Program-made: the position numbers and the translations under genes
The notes under the pieces: generated by a model
Database searches by the model: none
The model's input: the letters and a program-made list of their open reading frames with translations, nothing else
What the model was told of the DNA's origin: nothing
Part shown: positions 49,706 to 58,700 of the stretch, piece after piece
Numbering within the stretch: position 1 is the first letter of the stretch
Layout of the letters: every line of letters begins with the position of its first letter
Source: G020354945 sp964570585
Lineage (GTDB): Bacteria; Omnitrophota; Gorgyraeia; JABMRG01; JAFGKX01
DNA length: 64,000 bases
Direction of reading: 5' to 3'
Assembly: GCA_964570585.1 (NCBI GenBank)
Contig: CAZMYR010000005.1
Coordinates: forward strand, 1-64,000

Positions 49706-51418
49706 TTATTTTGGCAAAAGATAATTACCCATAATCAATGCATCCATGCCGGTCGAGTAAAAACAGCCAAGGGCATCCTTAGGTGAATTAACTATAGGCT
49801 CACCCTGAACATTAAAAGATGTGTTTAGTATTACAGGTATATCTGTAAGTTTTTCAAACTCAACCAGCAGATTATAAAATTTCGGATTGCTCTGCTTTGT
49901 TACTGTCTGTACCCTGCCCGTACCATCTACATGAGTAACAGCTGGTATGAGCTTTTGCTTTTCTTTTTTTATTTTATAAACTAAAAGCATAAAAGGTGAT
50001 GGATATGAAAATTCAAAATATTCGCCAATTCTCTCTTCTAAAATTGCAGGCGCAAAAGGCCTAAATGCCTCTCGGTGTTTCACCCGGTAGTTTAAAATAT
50101 CCTTCATATCATGACGACGAGGGTCTGTTAATATACTTCTATTGCCAAGAGCGCGTGGTCCGAATTCCATGCATCCTTGAAACCATCCAAGTATCTTGCC
50201 TTCTGCAAGCAACTTAGCAGCAACCATCTCGATGTCCTTATGAAAAGTAGCATTAACCCTTCTCTTATCAATCTCGCTTTTTATCTCTTCATTAGAATAT
50301 TCAGGTCCTAAATAAGCATCCTCTAAAACATATCTTTGGGCATTAGGATTCAATTGAAAATATTTATACAATGCTCCGCCGAAAGAAACGCCTCCGTCAT
50401 TGGCAGCCGGCTGAATAAATATATCCTTAAAAGGTCCTTTTATTAATATCTTTGTGTTCATAACGCTATTTAAGCCTACTCCTCCTGCAATACATAATTT
50501 GTCAATTCTGGTTTTTTCATATAAATAATGAACTATTTTCACCGCTATATCTTCTAAGAGGTTTTGTAAAGCATAGGCTGTATCCATATGTCTTTGAGTT
50601 ATAGGTTCATTATACTTTCTTGGAGGTCCAAACTCATTCACAAATTTCTTAGAATACCATGGTGTCTCATTTTGTTTGCAACCATACACATTGGCACCAT
50701 TCTTATAATAGTCAAAATATGATAAATTCAGGACATAATCACCATTGCCTTTATACTCTGCTATTTTTTTAAATTTCTCACAATATGTTGGTTTTCCATA
50801 TGGCGCAAGTCCCATTATTTTACCTTCGTCTTTATTAGGTCTGAATCCTAAGTACTGTGCAATCGACGCATATAAATAACCGAGAGAATGCGGATATTCA
50901 ACCTGTTTAATCGGTATAATTTTAGTCCCATCACCTATTGATAGCATAGTTGTTGCCCATTCTCCGCATCCGTCTATACTAAGAATAGCAGCTTTATCAA
51001 AACCCGAAACATAAAAAGCACTTGCCGAATGTGCAATATGATGATTGATATAACCGAAATCGAATAGCTTTTTGTTAATTTTATATTTTTTTATAATATA
51101 ATTTTTAATTTTTATCATCTGTAACCAAGGCCCTCTATGACTCTGCCAAAATTTAAGAGAAGCTGGCATATGTTTCATTAGTAATAAAATTCTTTTATGA
51201 AAATCAAGCCATGGTTTTGCACAATATACAACATGATCAATATCTTTAAAAGATATATTGGCTTGCTTCAGGCAAAAGTCTATGGCGCGTACGGGAAATG
51301 CACCGGTATATTTTTCTCTGCTAAACCTTTCCTCTTCAGCACACAAAATAACCTTATTGTCTTTAACCAGGCTTGCAGACGAATTAGAATGATAGCAAAA
51401 AATCCCTAATACATACAT
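49706..51418 (-). CDS. Carbamoyltransferase, NodU/CmcH family
   Basis: Enzyme transferring carbamoyl from carbamoyl phosphate to a hydroxyl, here probably on a surface sugar. The 570 residues comprise an N-terminal Kae1-like ATPase domain (MYVLGIFCYHSNSSASLVKD, HHIAHSASAFYVSGF with metal-binding histidines, SIDGCGEWATT, CIAGGVGLNSVMNTKIL). The C-terminal YrdC-like carbamoyltransferase domain has GWFQGCMEFGPRALGNRSIL and LNTSFNVQGEPIV. I place the start at 51418, eight bases after AAAGGAG; an ATG 18 bases upstream is less likely. Confidence 0.93.
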   Translation of the reverse strand: MYVLGIFCYHSNSSASLVKDNKVILCAEEERFSREKYTGAFPVRAIDFCLKQANISFKDIDHVVYCAKPWLDFHKRILLLMKHMPASLKFWQSHRGPWLQMIKIKNYIIKKYKINKKLFDFGYINHHIAHSASAFYVSGFDKAAILSIDGCGEWATTMLSIGDGTKIIPIKQVEYPHSLGYLYASIAQYLGFRPNKDEGKIMGLAPYGKPTYCEKFKKIAEYKGNGDYVLNLSYFDYYKNGANVYGCKQNETPWYSKKFVNEFGPPRKYNEPITQRHMDTAYALQNLLEDIAVKIVHYLYEKTRIDKLCIAGGVGLNSVMNTKILIKGPFKDIFIQPAANDGGVSFGGALYKYFQLNPNAQRYVLEDAYLGPEYSNEEIKSEIDKRRVNATFHKDIEMVAAKLLAEGKILGWFQGCMEFGPRALGNRSILTDPRRHDMKDILNYRVKHREAFRPFAPAILEERIGEYFEFSYPSPFMLLVYKIKKEKQKLIPAVTHVDGTGRVQTVTKQSNPKFYNLLVEFEKLTDIPVILNTSFNVQGEPIVNSPKDALGCFYSTGMDALIMGNYLLPK

Positions 51419-51436
51419 ACTATTTTCTCCTTTCAA

Positions 51437-51822
51437 CTAAAAAGTCGCCTGCCTATTTTTACATTGCCATGTCTTTGTTATATTTTCCCAACAAAGTATC
51501 GAGTATTCCCATATAGTTCCAAATATTTTCATTCCGCTTTCACTCTTTTTCAAACCATACTTATATTCCAGAGGAACTTCAGCGCCGTTGATTCCAAAGC
51601 GGCGTAGTTCTCCTTTTGTATTGTCCTGCAAAAGTCATCATGGGTATATTGGTGCATATCCCAGTCGATTATACTGACCTTATGGCCATTTTTTTCCAGG
51701 ACCGCTGCTATATAGCTTATCCCAAGAGGCGGCACTTTCCATTCAGAGCCCTTTATTTTTTCAAAAAGATTCGCGTATGAGGGATTCACTAATAATATAT
51801 TTCCTTTTTTTGACATCCTCAT
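51437..51822 (-). pseudogene. Remnant: radical SAM N-terminus joined to GT2 C-terminus
   Basis: The first part (51822 to about 51600) encodes a B12-binding-domain start nearly identical in plan to the full-length radical SAM proteins here: ILLVNPSYANLFEKIKGSEW, then VPPLGISYIAAVLEKNGHKV. It stops at 51550. In a second frame the DNA down to 51437 encodes a typical GT2 tail, EVPLEYKYGLKKSESGMKIF then WEYSILC. The join, near 51590-51600, lacks the rest of both genes. The simplest reading is an internal deletion through an adjacent radical SAM-GT2 pair like the one at 43766-41591. It is unlikely to make a functional protein. Confidence 0.7.
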
Positions 51823-51858
51823 TGCCTCTAATCATCCTAGCTAAGAGCTATTTTTTAC

Positions 51859-53364
51859 TTATCCCCATGTATTAGCAAAAAGCTCTTCTTCTGCTGCTAA
51901 AAACGCTTTTGCCTTTCTTTTAAAAACCATTGAAATTATCATTGTTTTTTTATTGATATACCAAATCATAGGCAAGTAGGCTAAATAAAAAATTGGTGCC
52001 TGTACCAGGGCTTTGTTTATTACAGAACCGACTTTCACAAAATATTCCAGTGCTAAAACTATTACTACCGAATATAGAAAAGGTATAAATATCCTTATGA
52101 AAAATTCATAAATCTTTGGCCATTTTTCACAATGTATTAAGGCATAACAGAACATGGCTATAAAATACACAAGATAAGCGACTGATATCCCAAAAGCCAC
52201 TCCGCCTATACCATAACCCATCTTTATCATGCTATAATTCATTCCTATTCCGAATATCACGGCTGCTGCTGTTATCGGAATTAAAACTACTTGCTTATTA
52301 ATAGATATTACAAAATTTTGAGCTAATGGCACGAGAGATATAAAGAAACAGCCACATAAAAGTATCTTCATACTATTAATGCCTAAAATATATTTGGGCA
52401 GAACATAATAGACTAATACAGGTATTGCAAAATATGCAGCTGCCAGAAGTGCTGGAAATATATAAGCCATAATAAGGGCTGGCTGTTTGACATATCCTAA
52501 GATATGTTCCTTTGAATCGGTTCTTCCAAATGCTTCCTGCATATTTGGAAAAATAACTATTCCAAAAAGCTTCGGGAATGTATTTGTGTAGGTTAGTGCC
52601 AGTATTGCTATAGAATAAAAGCCGAGCTCCTTAGCTCCAATCATCCTTATTATCATTATTTTATCTATACTTATTAAAATTGTATAAGCTATTCCTCCAA
52701 TAAGAATTGGCAAACCAATCTTTGATAAAGCCAACGCCTGATGTAGTTTAAAGGTTAACTTTAAATTATACCTGGTTCTGAACCTGATATAAAGCCAGCT
52801 GGCTAATGTTGCAAAAAAGGTCGCGAAATATACCCCTTTAAGCCTGAAAAAGTATGCCAATATAGCAATGAATAAAAACATAGCCACAGAATTGAATACC
52901 ACAGCTTTTGAAAGCAATGAAAAATTCTTATCAGCTCTTAACATAACAATATACAGGTTATAAAAAAGTGTTGTAGTGATAATAAGGGCTATCATCCTTA
53001 TGCCTAAAATCACATAATAAGGCATTCTGTGGGCAAACACGAAAGAAACTATAAACAATACCGCCATCATAACAAACGATATTATAATCCCAAAAGTAAA
53101 TGCGGTATTACGCATAATTTGAATTTCATTATCTTTATTTTTACCCCGTAAATACGGTATTTTAACGCCGACAGCAGTAAATATGCCCAGATGCGCAAAC
53201 AATAAGTAATTTAAAACTACCAAAAGAATAGCCCATATGCCCATCATCTCTGGAGTTAAGAACCTTCTTATTGCTATGCTGGTAAAGATACCTATAACTT
53301 GTGCTATTATAGTGCTAACAGTATATTTTGTGCTATCCTTTATTATTTTATCTGCCTGTGACAT
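51859..53364 (-). CDS. Wzx-type oligosaccharide flippase
   Basis: Inner-membrane transporter of the MATE/MVF superfamily, 501 residues with about 13-14 hydrophobic helices. The start DSTKYTVSTIIAQVIGIFTS with RRFLTPEMMGIWAILLVVLN, and the mid-protein LSKIGLPILIGGIAYTILIS with KIMIIRMIGAKELGFYSIAI, are characteristic of polysaccharide flippases. With the WaaL/Wzy-type protein and the initiating phosphotransferase, it suggests a Wzx/Wzy-dependent route. No ABC exporter of polysaccharide is present in the window. Confidence 0.9.
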   Translation of the reverse strand: MSQADKIIKDSTKYTVSTIIAQVIGIFTSIAIRRFLTPEMMGIWAILLVVLNYLLFAHLGIFTAVGVKIPYLRGKNKDNEIQIMRNTAFTFGIIISFVMMAVLFIVSFVFAHRMPYYVILGIRMIALIITTTLFYNLYIVMLRADKNFSLLSKAVVFNSVAMFLFIAILAYFFRLKGVYFATFFATLASWLYIRFRTRYNLKLTFKLHQALALSKIGLPILIGGIAYTILISIDKIMIIRMIGAKELGFYSIAILALTYTNTFPKLFGIVIFPNMQEAFGRTDSKEHILGYVKQPALIMAYIFPALLAAAYFAIPVLVYYVLPKYILGINSMKILLCGCFFISLVPLAQNFVISINKQVVLIPITAAAVIFGIGMNYSMIKMGYGIGGVAFGISVAYLVYFIAMFCYALIHCEKWPKIYEFFIRIFIPFLYSVVIVLALEYFVKVGSVINKALVQAPIFYLAYLPMIWYINKKTMIISMVFKRKAKAFLAAEEELFANTWG

Positions 53365-53369
53365 CTTCT

Positions 53370-54605
53370 CTACATTATACCTTGTAATGGCTCTAACACC
53401 TTCAAAGTATTAATATCCCTTAAGCGAGGCATGGAAAAAAACTTTGATGCCTTGGATGCATTATCAAAGATGAAAAAACCGCAATCTAAGGATATGTTAT
53501 TTGAATATCCCTTCATTCTATCAAAATAACGGTGTAGACTCTGCCCAATATAATAATATATTCCATCAAAATCCAGACCGCGAATAAAACCGTTAAAATG
53601 GGTTTCGATCTTATGGGGAATGATATGCAAATTACCCCGCATAGAATCCAGATAGCATAAACGGCCATCCAGAACCCGGATGCTATGCGGTAGCCATAAA
53701 TTTTCTACTAATGTTCCTGTCACCTTGTCAGAATCCAAATCATATTCGATTATTGCGCTATCAAAACAGGCCAGCTGAACATTGCCGGTTTTTGAAAACA
53801 TAGAGATATATAAAGAATCTCCATCAAGGCAGATGTCGTTCATGTGGTGGTGATACACACCTGTCTTTTCATATTTTTTAGTCAATGAAATGGTTCTGAC
53901 GATTTTAAAATTGTTTATATTGAATGCAACGACCTTATCGTACCTCGCTAATACAACATATATCAACTTCCTTTCTGAATCTATTGTTACCCCATGCGGA
54001 ACACACTGTTTTGGTAGTGGAAAGTTATCGATATCTTTAAAATTTTCATCTAATATCCTAACCCCTTTTAATGCGTCGACTACAAAATAGTTGTCTTTAT
54101 ATCTATCAAACCCGCGAGTGACACCGGATATTTTTTTCTCTATCTTACAAGATGGCACATGGTAAATATAAAGTCCTCCGCCTTCTGTATCAGACCGCTT
54201 TGCTGTATCTGAGCTCGACAAAATGACTTTCTGCTTATGCGATAGCATATCGTCTATAACCTTAAAATTATTGAGAAGCGGAGTAACGCAGAAATGCAAC
54301 CCTGGCTTAAAACCGTACCTTATCAGCCTCTCGATGGTTTCATAAAATGCTGTTGTGGTGATTATGATATAAAATTTATTTTTATGCTTTATATGTTTTA
54401 ATCTTATAGGCTCCTTAACATCATACCCATGATGCGCAGAGGGGCCTTGTTGATTTTTGCTGCTATCCACTATATAGTCGATATTAAATTTATACACTTT
54501 TGAGGTTCTTTCAAACCAATCATAGCACCCCCAAAATATAACCTTTTTGCCTTGCACAGCTTTTATTAATTGCGGAAATTCAATCCAAGGGCTATGTAAT
54601 AGCAT
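53370..54605 (-). CDS. Two-domain protein: Rossmann-like N-terminus and DUF4915-like beta-propeller
   Basis: 411 residues without signal peptide or membrane helices. Residues 1-110 resemble a nucleotide-binding half-domain (GKKVIFWGCYDWFERTSKVY, then DYIVDSS). Residues 120-410 look like a six-bladed propeller of the DUF4915/TIGR03032 kind, with FPLPKQCVPHGVTIDSERKL, HHMNDICLDGDSLYISMFSK and the landmark LPHSIRVLDGRLCYLDSMRG. It overlaps nothing but lies four bases after the amidotransferase gene and five before the flippase gene. Propellers of this family are often near glycan genes, but no activity is known to me. I do not assign a reaction. Confidence 0.65.
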   Translation of the reverse strand: MLLHSPWIEFPQLIKAVQGKKVIFWGCYDWFERTSKVYKFNIDYIVDSSKNQQGPSAHHGYDVKEPIRLKHIKHKNKFYIIITTTAFYETIERLIRYGFKPGLHFCVTPLLNNFKVIDDMLSHKQKVILSSSDTAKRSDTEGGGLYIYHVPSCKIEKKISGVTRGFDRYKDNYFVVDALKGVRILDENFKDIDNFPLPKQCVPHGVTIDSERKLIYVVLARYDKVVAFNINNFKIVRTISLTKKYEKTGVYHHHMNDICLDGDSLYISMFSKTGNVQLACFDSAIIEYDLDSDKVTGTLVENLWLPHSIRVLDGRLCYLDSMRGNLHIIPHKIETHFNGFIRGLDFDGIYYYIGQSLHRYFDRMKGYSNNISLDCGFFIFDNASKASKFFSMPRLRDINTLKVLEPLQGIM

Positions 54606-54609
54606 ATTT

Positions 54610-55758
54610 TTATCCTCCTATACTTATGCTTTCTTCAAAAAAATCTGTTTTTTTCCATTGGCCGTTTTCTCTATACCAGAAATCCGGGTTTCTGAAAGAA
54701 TCAACCACCTTCCAGAATTCATCGAGTGTGATATCTATGAAATCGCAGAACTTCTTAATGTATCTTTCTGCACATTTACCATCATATTTTCTCACCAGTT
54801 CTATGCCTTCTTCTCTGCTAATTCGGCCTTCTCTAATATCATAGCAGGCATGGTCAGTGCATTGCCCAAAACCAAATTTGATATATTTTAACATTTGATT
54901 GACCTGAACAAGGTCAGAATCGAGCTGTGCCCATGGAACGTATGTTCCTATATCTTTGGGGTTAAAATCAGGTGGCCTAGCCTTAAATCCATAAGCCTTT
55001 GAAAACTCAGCATTCCTTGGCGAAGACCATTCTTTAGTATAATATTGCAGCCAGATTGCCCTATGCCCTTTTTTCTCCATTGCCTCCCCGTCATAATGGT
55101 ATAGAAATAGATCTTTTTCATCAACATCATCACCAACATATTCTTCCCAGCCCGAAGCTAATGTATCTAATTTGTTAGCCTTTAAGGCATTGTCATCGAC
55201 CCCTACGCCTGTATTACGCACCCCCAGTGTCAAGCCCGGATTTTCACCCTGTATTATCAAGGGAATCTTAAAAGCATACGCTATAATATATGCTGATGCC
55301 CATAGATAATATTCGGTTATCTTTACAGGGTTAAGATACTTAAAAAAATCCCTCTTTATAAGCTTTTTTAGAACTCTTGGATTTGGCCTTATGCTTATAA
55401 CATCAAAACCTAACTGCTTCAGATTTTCTATATTATGCCTGCCTATATCAGTAATACCTTCGGGTTCAGCGTTAACCAGCAAAGGTCTTAACTTCAGCCT
55501 GTCTCTTGCATATAAAGATTGGAAGGTGCTGTCTTTGCCGCCACTGACACCAACTACGCAATCATAATTACTTTTGGTTGTACTTTTTGCCCATTCTGCT
55601 ATTTTATTTAGCTCTTTTTCGCGGGCATCCCAGTCGATCTTCTCTTTAACCTCTTCCTGATATAAACACGCACCGCAAATACCTTTTTCGTTGAAATAGA
55701 TCCCCGGCCTTGTATCAGGTTGAACGCACTTCTTGCATACTTTAATCTTTCTTGGCAT
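54610..55758 (-). CDS. N-acetyl sugar amidotransferase, WbpG/PseA-like
   Basis: PP-loop ATP-pyrophosphatase, 382 residues. A four-cysteine zinc site (Cys8, Cys11, Cys28, Cys31) precedes the PP-loop VSGGKDS (71-77). IIQGENPGLTLGV and TDHACYDIREGRISREEGIE are family-specific. WbpG-type enzymes convert an N-acetyl to an acetamidino group on the nucleotide sugar and take ammonia from a HisH/HisF-like pair. No such partner gene is in this window. It overlaps the unknown 638-residue gene upstream by 17 bases. Confidence 0.9.
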   Translation of the reverse strand: MPRKIKVCKKCVQPDTRPGIYFNEKGICGACLYQEEVKEKIDWDAREKELNKIAEWAKSTTKSNYDCVVGVSGGKDSTFQSLYARDRLKLRPLLVNAEPEGITDIGRHNIENLKQLGFDVISIRPNPRVLKKLIKRDFFKYLNPVKITEYYLWASAYIIAYAFKIPLIIQGENPGLTLGVRNTGVGVDDNALKANKLDTLASGWEEYVGDDVDEKDLFLYHYDGEAMEKKGHRAIWLQYYTKEWSSPRNAEFSKAYGFKARPPDFNPKDIGTYVPWAQLDSDLVQVNQMLKYIKFGFGQCTDHACYDIREGRISREEGIELVRKYDGKCAERYIKKFCDFIDITLDEFWKVVDSFRNPDFWYRENGQWKKTDFFEESISIGG

Positions 55759-57658
55759 ATATATTCTCCTCTTTGATCTTTTCTAAGATATCAAGTGTAC
55801 TATCGTTTGATACAGGTATATTAACCTTAAATTCTTCAGGGTCAGTATCGAGAAAATCATCTACTATCTCTATAGCATTAGAGACACCGCTGAATTTCTG
55901 TAGTGATTTTCCAAAAAGTTTTAAGGCCGGATCTCTGATTTCTAGCAACTCATGATACAATGACATAACCGGTATTTTTGCAGCTGCTGCTTCGTACAAA
56001 CTTGTTGATGGAAAATCTAATATAACCCTACCCGCTTTTCCTAAGCACTCAGATACTGGTTTACTTTCAATAGATATATTTGAGCAGTTCTTATCCTTTA
56101 TATATAATAATACCGAGTTTGCAGACCATTCTTGGCCAGGAGCATATTTAAAAATAAACCTAAGATTTTTCTTTGTAGAAAAAAAATCGATAAGCGACTT
56201 CTGCAATTTGAAATACCAGGTTAATGGATAAAGGTATCCATTATAACTACGAAATCCAAAGAATAATTTTGTCGGAATATACATAACTAAATTTTTATCA
56301 CGGCGAACTTTTCCCCATTTCCGTCCCACAGCCTGTATATGGTAGGGGGCCTGATACACTTTGCAACTTCCAACATAATCATTTTTAAGATTTAAATTCA
56401 TATGCTCTTGAGCATCATCGTGCATTGCAAAATAATAGTCAAATAAAACCAGCTCACTTATGTGCTCGCGTCTGTTATCAAAAGCCCCGCAAGCATGTTG
56501 AAAACATACCCTTTTACGTGAATTAGCAGCAGCTAGTAAACTGCTTATGGGTACTTGTTCAGAACTTGAACGAGTAACAACAAAATCGATTTTTTCTCTT
56601 TTGTAAAAATCCTTTAATATAGGAGTCTCTATTAAATTCTCAGAGCAGATATTTTCTATAAAATCTTTAAAATAAGGCGCAAGAATATCTGATGCGTCAA
56701 ATCCACATTTATTACTTACCCAGCTAATTAATTCTTTCTCTTGTATAAATTTTTCATAAGCCTTTTTGCAATCTTTCCTTATTTTCAACTCATTAGGGCT
56801 TTCTGCTAATAAGCTGAGATCCAGCACTTTTTTCTCAAAAATACCGCTAATAGAAGTTATCTTTTTATCATCAGTTTTCAAAAAAACTTTGCTTCCGCTG
56901 CTTATTAAATCCTTAATCAAAGAATCCATAGATATACATCCAGCGTGTAATGACAAAATATTTAAATTTTGGTATTTTTTTGCACTAAAAAATTTAGCGT
57001 ACTTTGTATATTTAAAAAAGTGAATCAGTGATTTAAAATGGCATTTTTTAAGGGACTCTTTTATGCTTACCTTGAATGAGGGTGATATTGTAGGCTGCGA
57101 TCGATTATATCCATCAGTTTTTAATAAACAAGGTATACCTTTTTCATCACATATCTTTTTGACCAAAGGTAATATTATCTTATGCTGCCTGCCATAGGGC
57201 ATATATATGCTAAAATCTAAGCTACCGTTTTCTTTTTTACAGACATATAAGATACGATCTGGTTTTGCATTTTCAAAAAATTTGGTAAATATATAAGAAT
57301 GTATAATAACCGAATCTACAAAAAATTTGAGCCTGTGAGAATGTGCGCGTGCTAGAGCGATATCCTCTTTTTTGCAATAACTTATATTTTTTTTAAGAAA
57401 CTGATCAAATTTTTCAAACCATGATAGTTGTTCATAAAAATATAAATCGTCACTTTGAATCAACTCTTTCTCATTATAGAAATCTTCTATTATGTAGTAT
57501 TTTTTGCCAGTTTTATCGAAACAATATGATGCCTCTGGCGTTAAAGCAAGAACTTTACCTGTTGTATAGTCTATGTCGTAACTAAAATCCTCTACTAAAT
57601 ACCATAGCTTTTTTACCATCTTGTCAAACCCTGTTTGTGAGTTAAGTAATAAAGTCAT
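55742..57658 (-). CDS. Large uncharacterised surface-glycan protein
   Basis: 638 residues (625 if translation begins at MVKKLW, 57619, which has AGGG nine bases upstream and is a better start). There is no signal peptide and no clear membrane helix. The C-terminal third has a GT-B-like segment, VILDFPSTSLYEAAAAKIPV then MSLYHELLEIRDPALKLFG, similar in style to Leptospira-type O-antigen or CDP-glycerol transferases. Other notable stretches are ARAHSHRLKFFVDSVIIHSY and FVVTRSSSEQVPISSLLAAA. I cannot place it in a named family with confidence. Confidence 0.55.
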   Translation of the reverse strand: MTLLLNSQTGFDKMVKKLWYLVEDFSYDIDYTTGKVLALTPEASYCFDKTGKKYYIIEDFYNEKELIQSDDLYFYEQLSWFEKFDQFLKKNISYCKKEDIALARAHSHRLKFFVDSVIIHSYIFTKFFENAKPDRILYVCKKENGSLDFSIYMPYGRQHKIILPLVKKICDEKGIPCLLKTDGYNRSQPTISPSFKVSIKESLKKCHFKSLIHFFKYTKYAKFFSAKKYQNLNILSLHAGCISMDSLIKDLISSGSKVFLKTDDKKITSISGIFEKKVLDLSLLAESPNELKIRKDCKKAYEKFIQEKELISWVSNKCGFDASDILAPYFKDFIENICSENLIETPILKDFYKREKIDFVVTRSSSEQVPISSLLAAANSRKRVCFQHACGAFDNRREHISELVLFDYYFAMHDDAQEHMNLNLKNDYVGSCKVYQAPYHIQAVGRKWGKVRRDKNLVMYIPTKLFFGFRSYNGYLYPLTWYFKLQKSLIDFFSTKKNLRFIFKYAPGQEWSANSVLLYIKDKNCSNISIESKPVSECLGKAGRVILDFPSTSLYEAAAAKIPVMSLYHELLEIRDPALKLFGKSLQKFSGVSNAIEIVDDFLDTDPEEFKVNIPVSNDSTLDILEKIKEENIYAKKD

Positions 57659-57680
57659 CCTCGCTGTGCTTAATTATAAA

Positions 57681-58700
57681 TTATAGTTTTTTTCTGGCAA
57701 TGAATAAAATATGATCGCCCGTTTCTTTGGCATCAAAAATATTCTGTATCTCATTATTAGAATCGAGTAATTTTTGACAAACGTTGCTATCTAAAAATCC
57801 TGGTATAAAAGCACTCAAATGTAGAATCAAATTATAAAAGTCCAGTCCAAAAAACCACATGGCTTCTGGCTCTAAGTTGAATTTTTGGGCTAAGATTAAA
57901 AGGGCTTTTTTGGAAAAAAGCATGATATGTTCGGGCGGGACCATATGCCTTATAACAGAGTTAGGAAAATGCATATCTATTATACTAGAGAAACTTTGAG
58001 AATTTGGAACTTCTAGAATCAGTAGCCCACCAGGACTAAGTAGTTGTGAAGCGTAAGAAATTTCTTTTAGTGGATCGGGTATATGCTCAAGAACTCCAAA
58101 ATAAGATACAACATCAAAAGATCCCGTCCCCTTTTCATCAAGAACCTCAGATATCGTTTTGGGCTCCAATTCCAGTCCGAAGATTTCTTTTGCAAACTTA
58201 ACTGACTTTTTATTCAACTCAAGGCCCCGAACATGAAACCCTCTTTTCTTCAGATTATAAACAACATCACCCATGCCGCTCCCTACGTCAAGCCATCGTT
58301 TTTGGCGAGGCCTAATAAAATCAGATATAAACTCTATTTTTGAAAAAGATATTTTTTCTGATCGATACTGATATGTACTTTTATCGGTGTAAGTTTGCTC
58401 CAAACCCACGCTATCTTTAGTGTAATATCTATTTAACTCATCCTGGGTTAATTGTGTATCAGCGTAAAACATTCCACAGCTATCGCAAACATTATACCCG
58501 ATGTTATATATAACTTTAGCTAAGTGTTTTTTTTCAGAATCGCACACAGGGCACTTAACAATTTTTCTACGCTTCGGGTTTTTATATACAAATTGGCTCA
58601 ATCTTTTATATTCTTCGATAAGCGATTTTATAGTATCTGTATTCAGTGTAGAGCTTTTGAATTCTGTAATATTTATGGGTTTACCAAATTTTTTTAACAT
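57681..58700 (-). CDS. SAM methyltransferase with N-terminal zinc-binding pair
   Basis: 339 residues. Cys50/Cys53 and Cys72/Cys75 (CPVC, CDSC) form a zinc-ribbon-like head, common in sugar C-methyltransferases and similar proteins. Then come a SAM-binding loop WLDVGSGMGDVVYNLKKRG and FDVVSYFGVLEHIPDP, and a conserved GGLLILEVPNS. It overlaps the aminotransferase gene upstream by seven bases. A C-, O- or N-methylation of a nucleotide sugar is likely; the exact reaction is unknown. Confidence 0.82.
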   Translation of the reverse strand: MLKKFGKPINITEFKSSTLNTDTIKSLIEEYKRLSQFVYKNPKRRKIVKCPVCDSEKKHLAKVIYNIGYNVCDSCGMFYADTQLTQDELNRYYTKDSVGLEQTYTDKSTYQYRSEKISFSKIEFISDFIRPRQKRWLDVGSGMGDVVYNLKKRGFHVRGLELNKKSVKFAKEIFGLELEPKTISEVLDEKGTGSFDVVSYFGVLEHIPDPLKEISYASQLLSPGGLLILEVPNSQSFSSIIDMHFPNSVIRHMVPPEHIMLFSKKALLILAQKFNLEPEAMWFFGLDFYNLILHLSAFIPGFLDSNVCQKLLDSNNEIQNIFDAKETGDHILFIARKKL

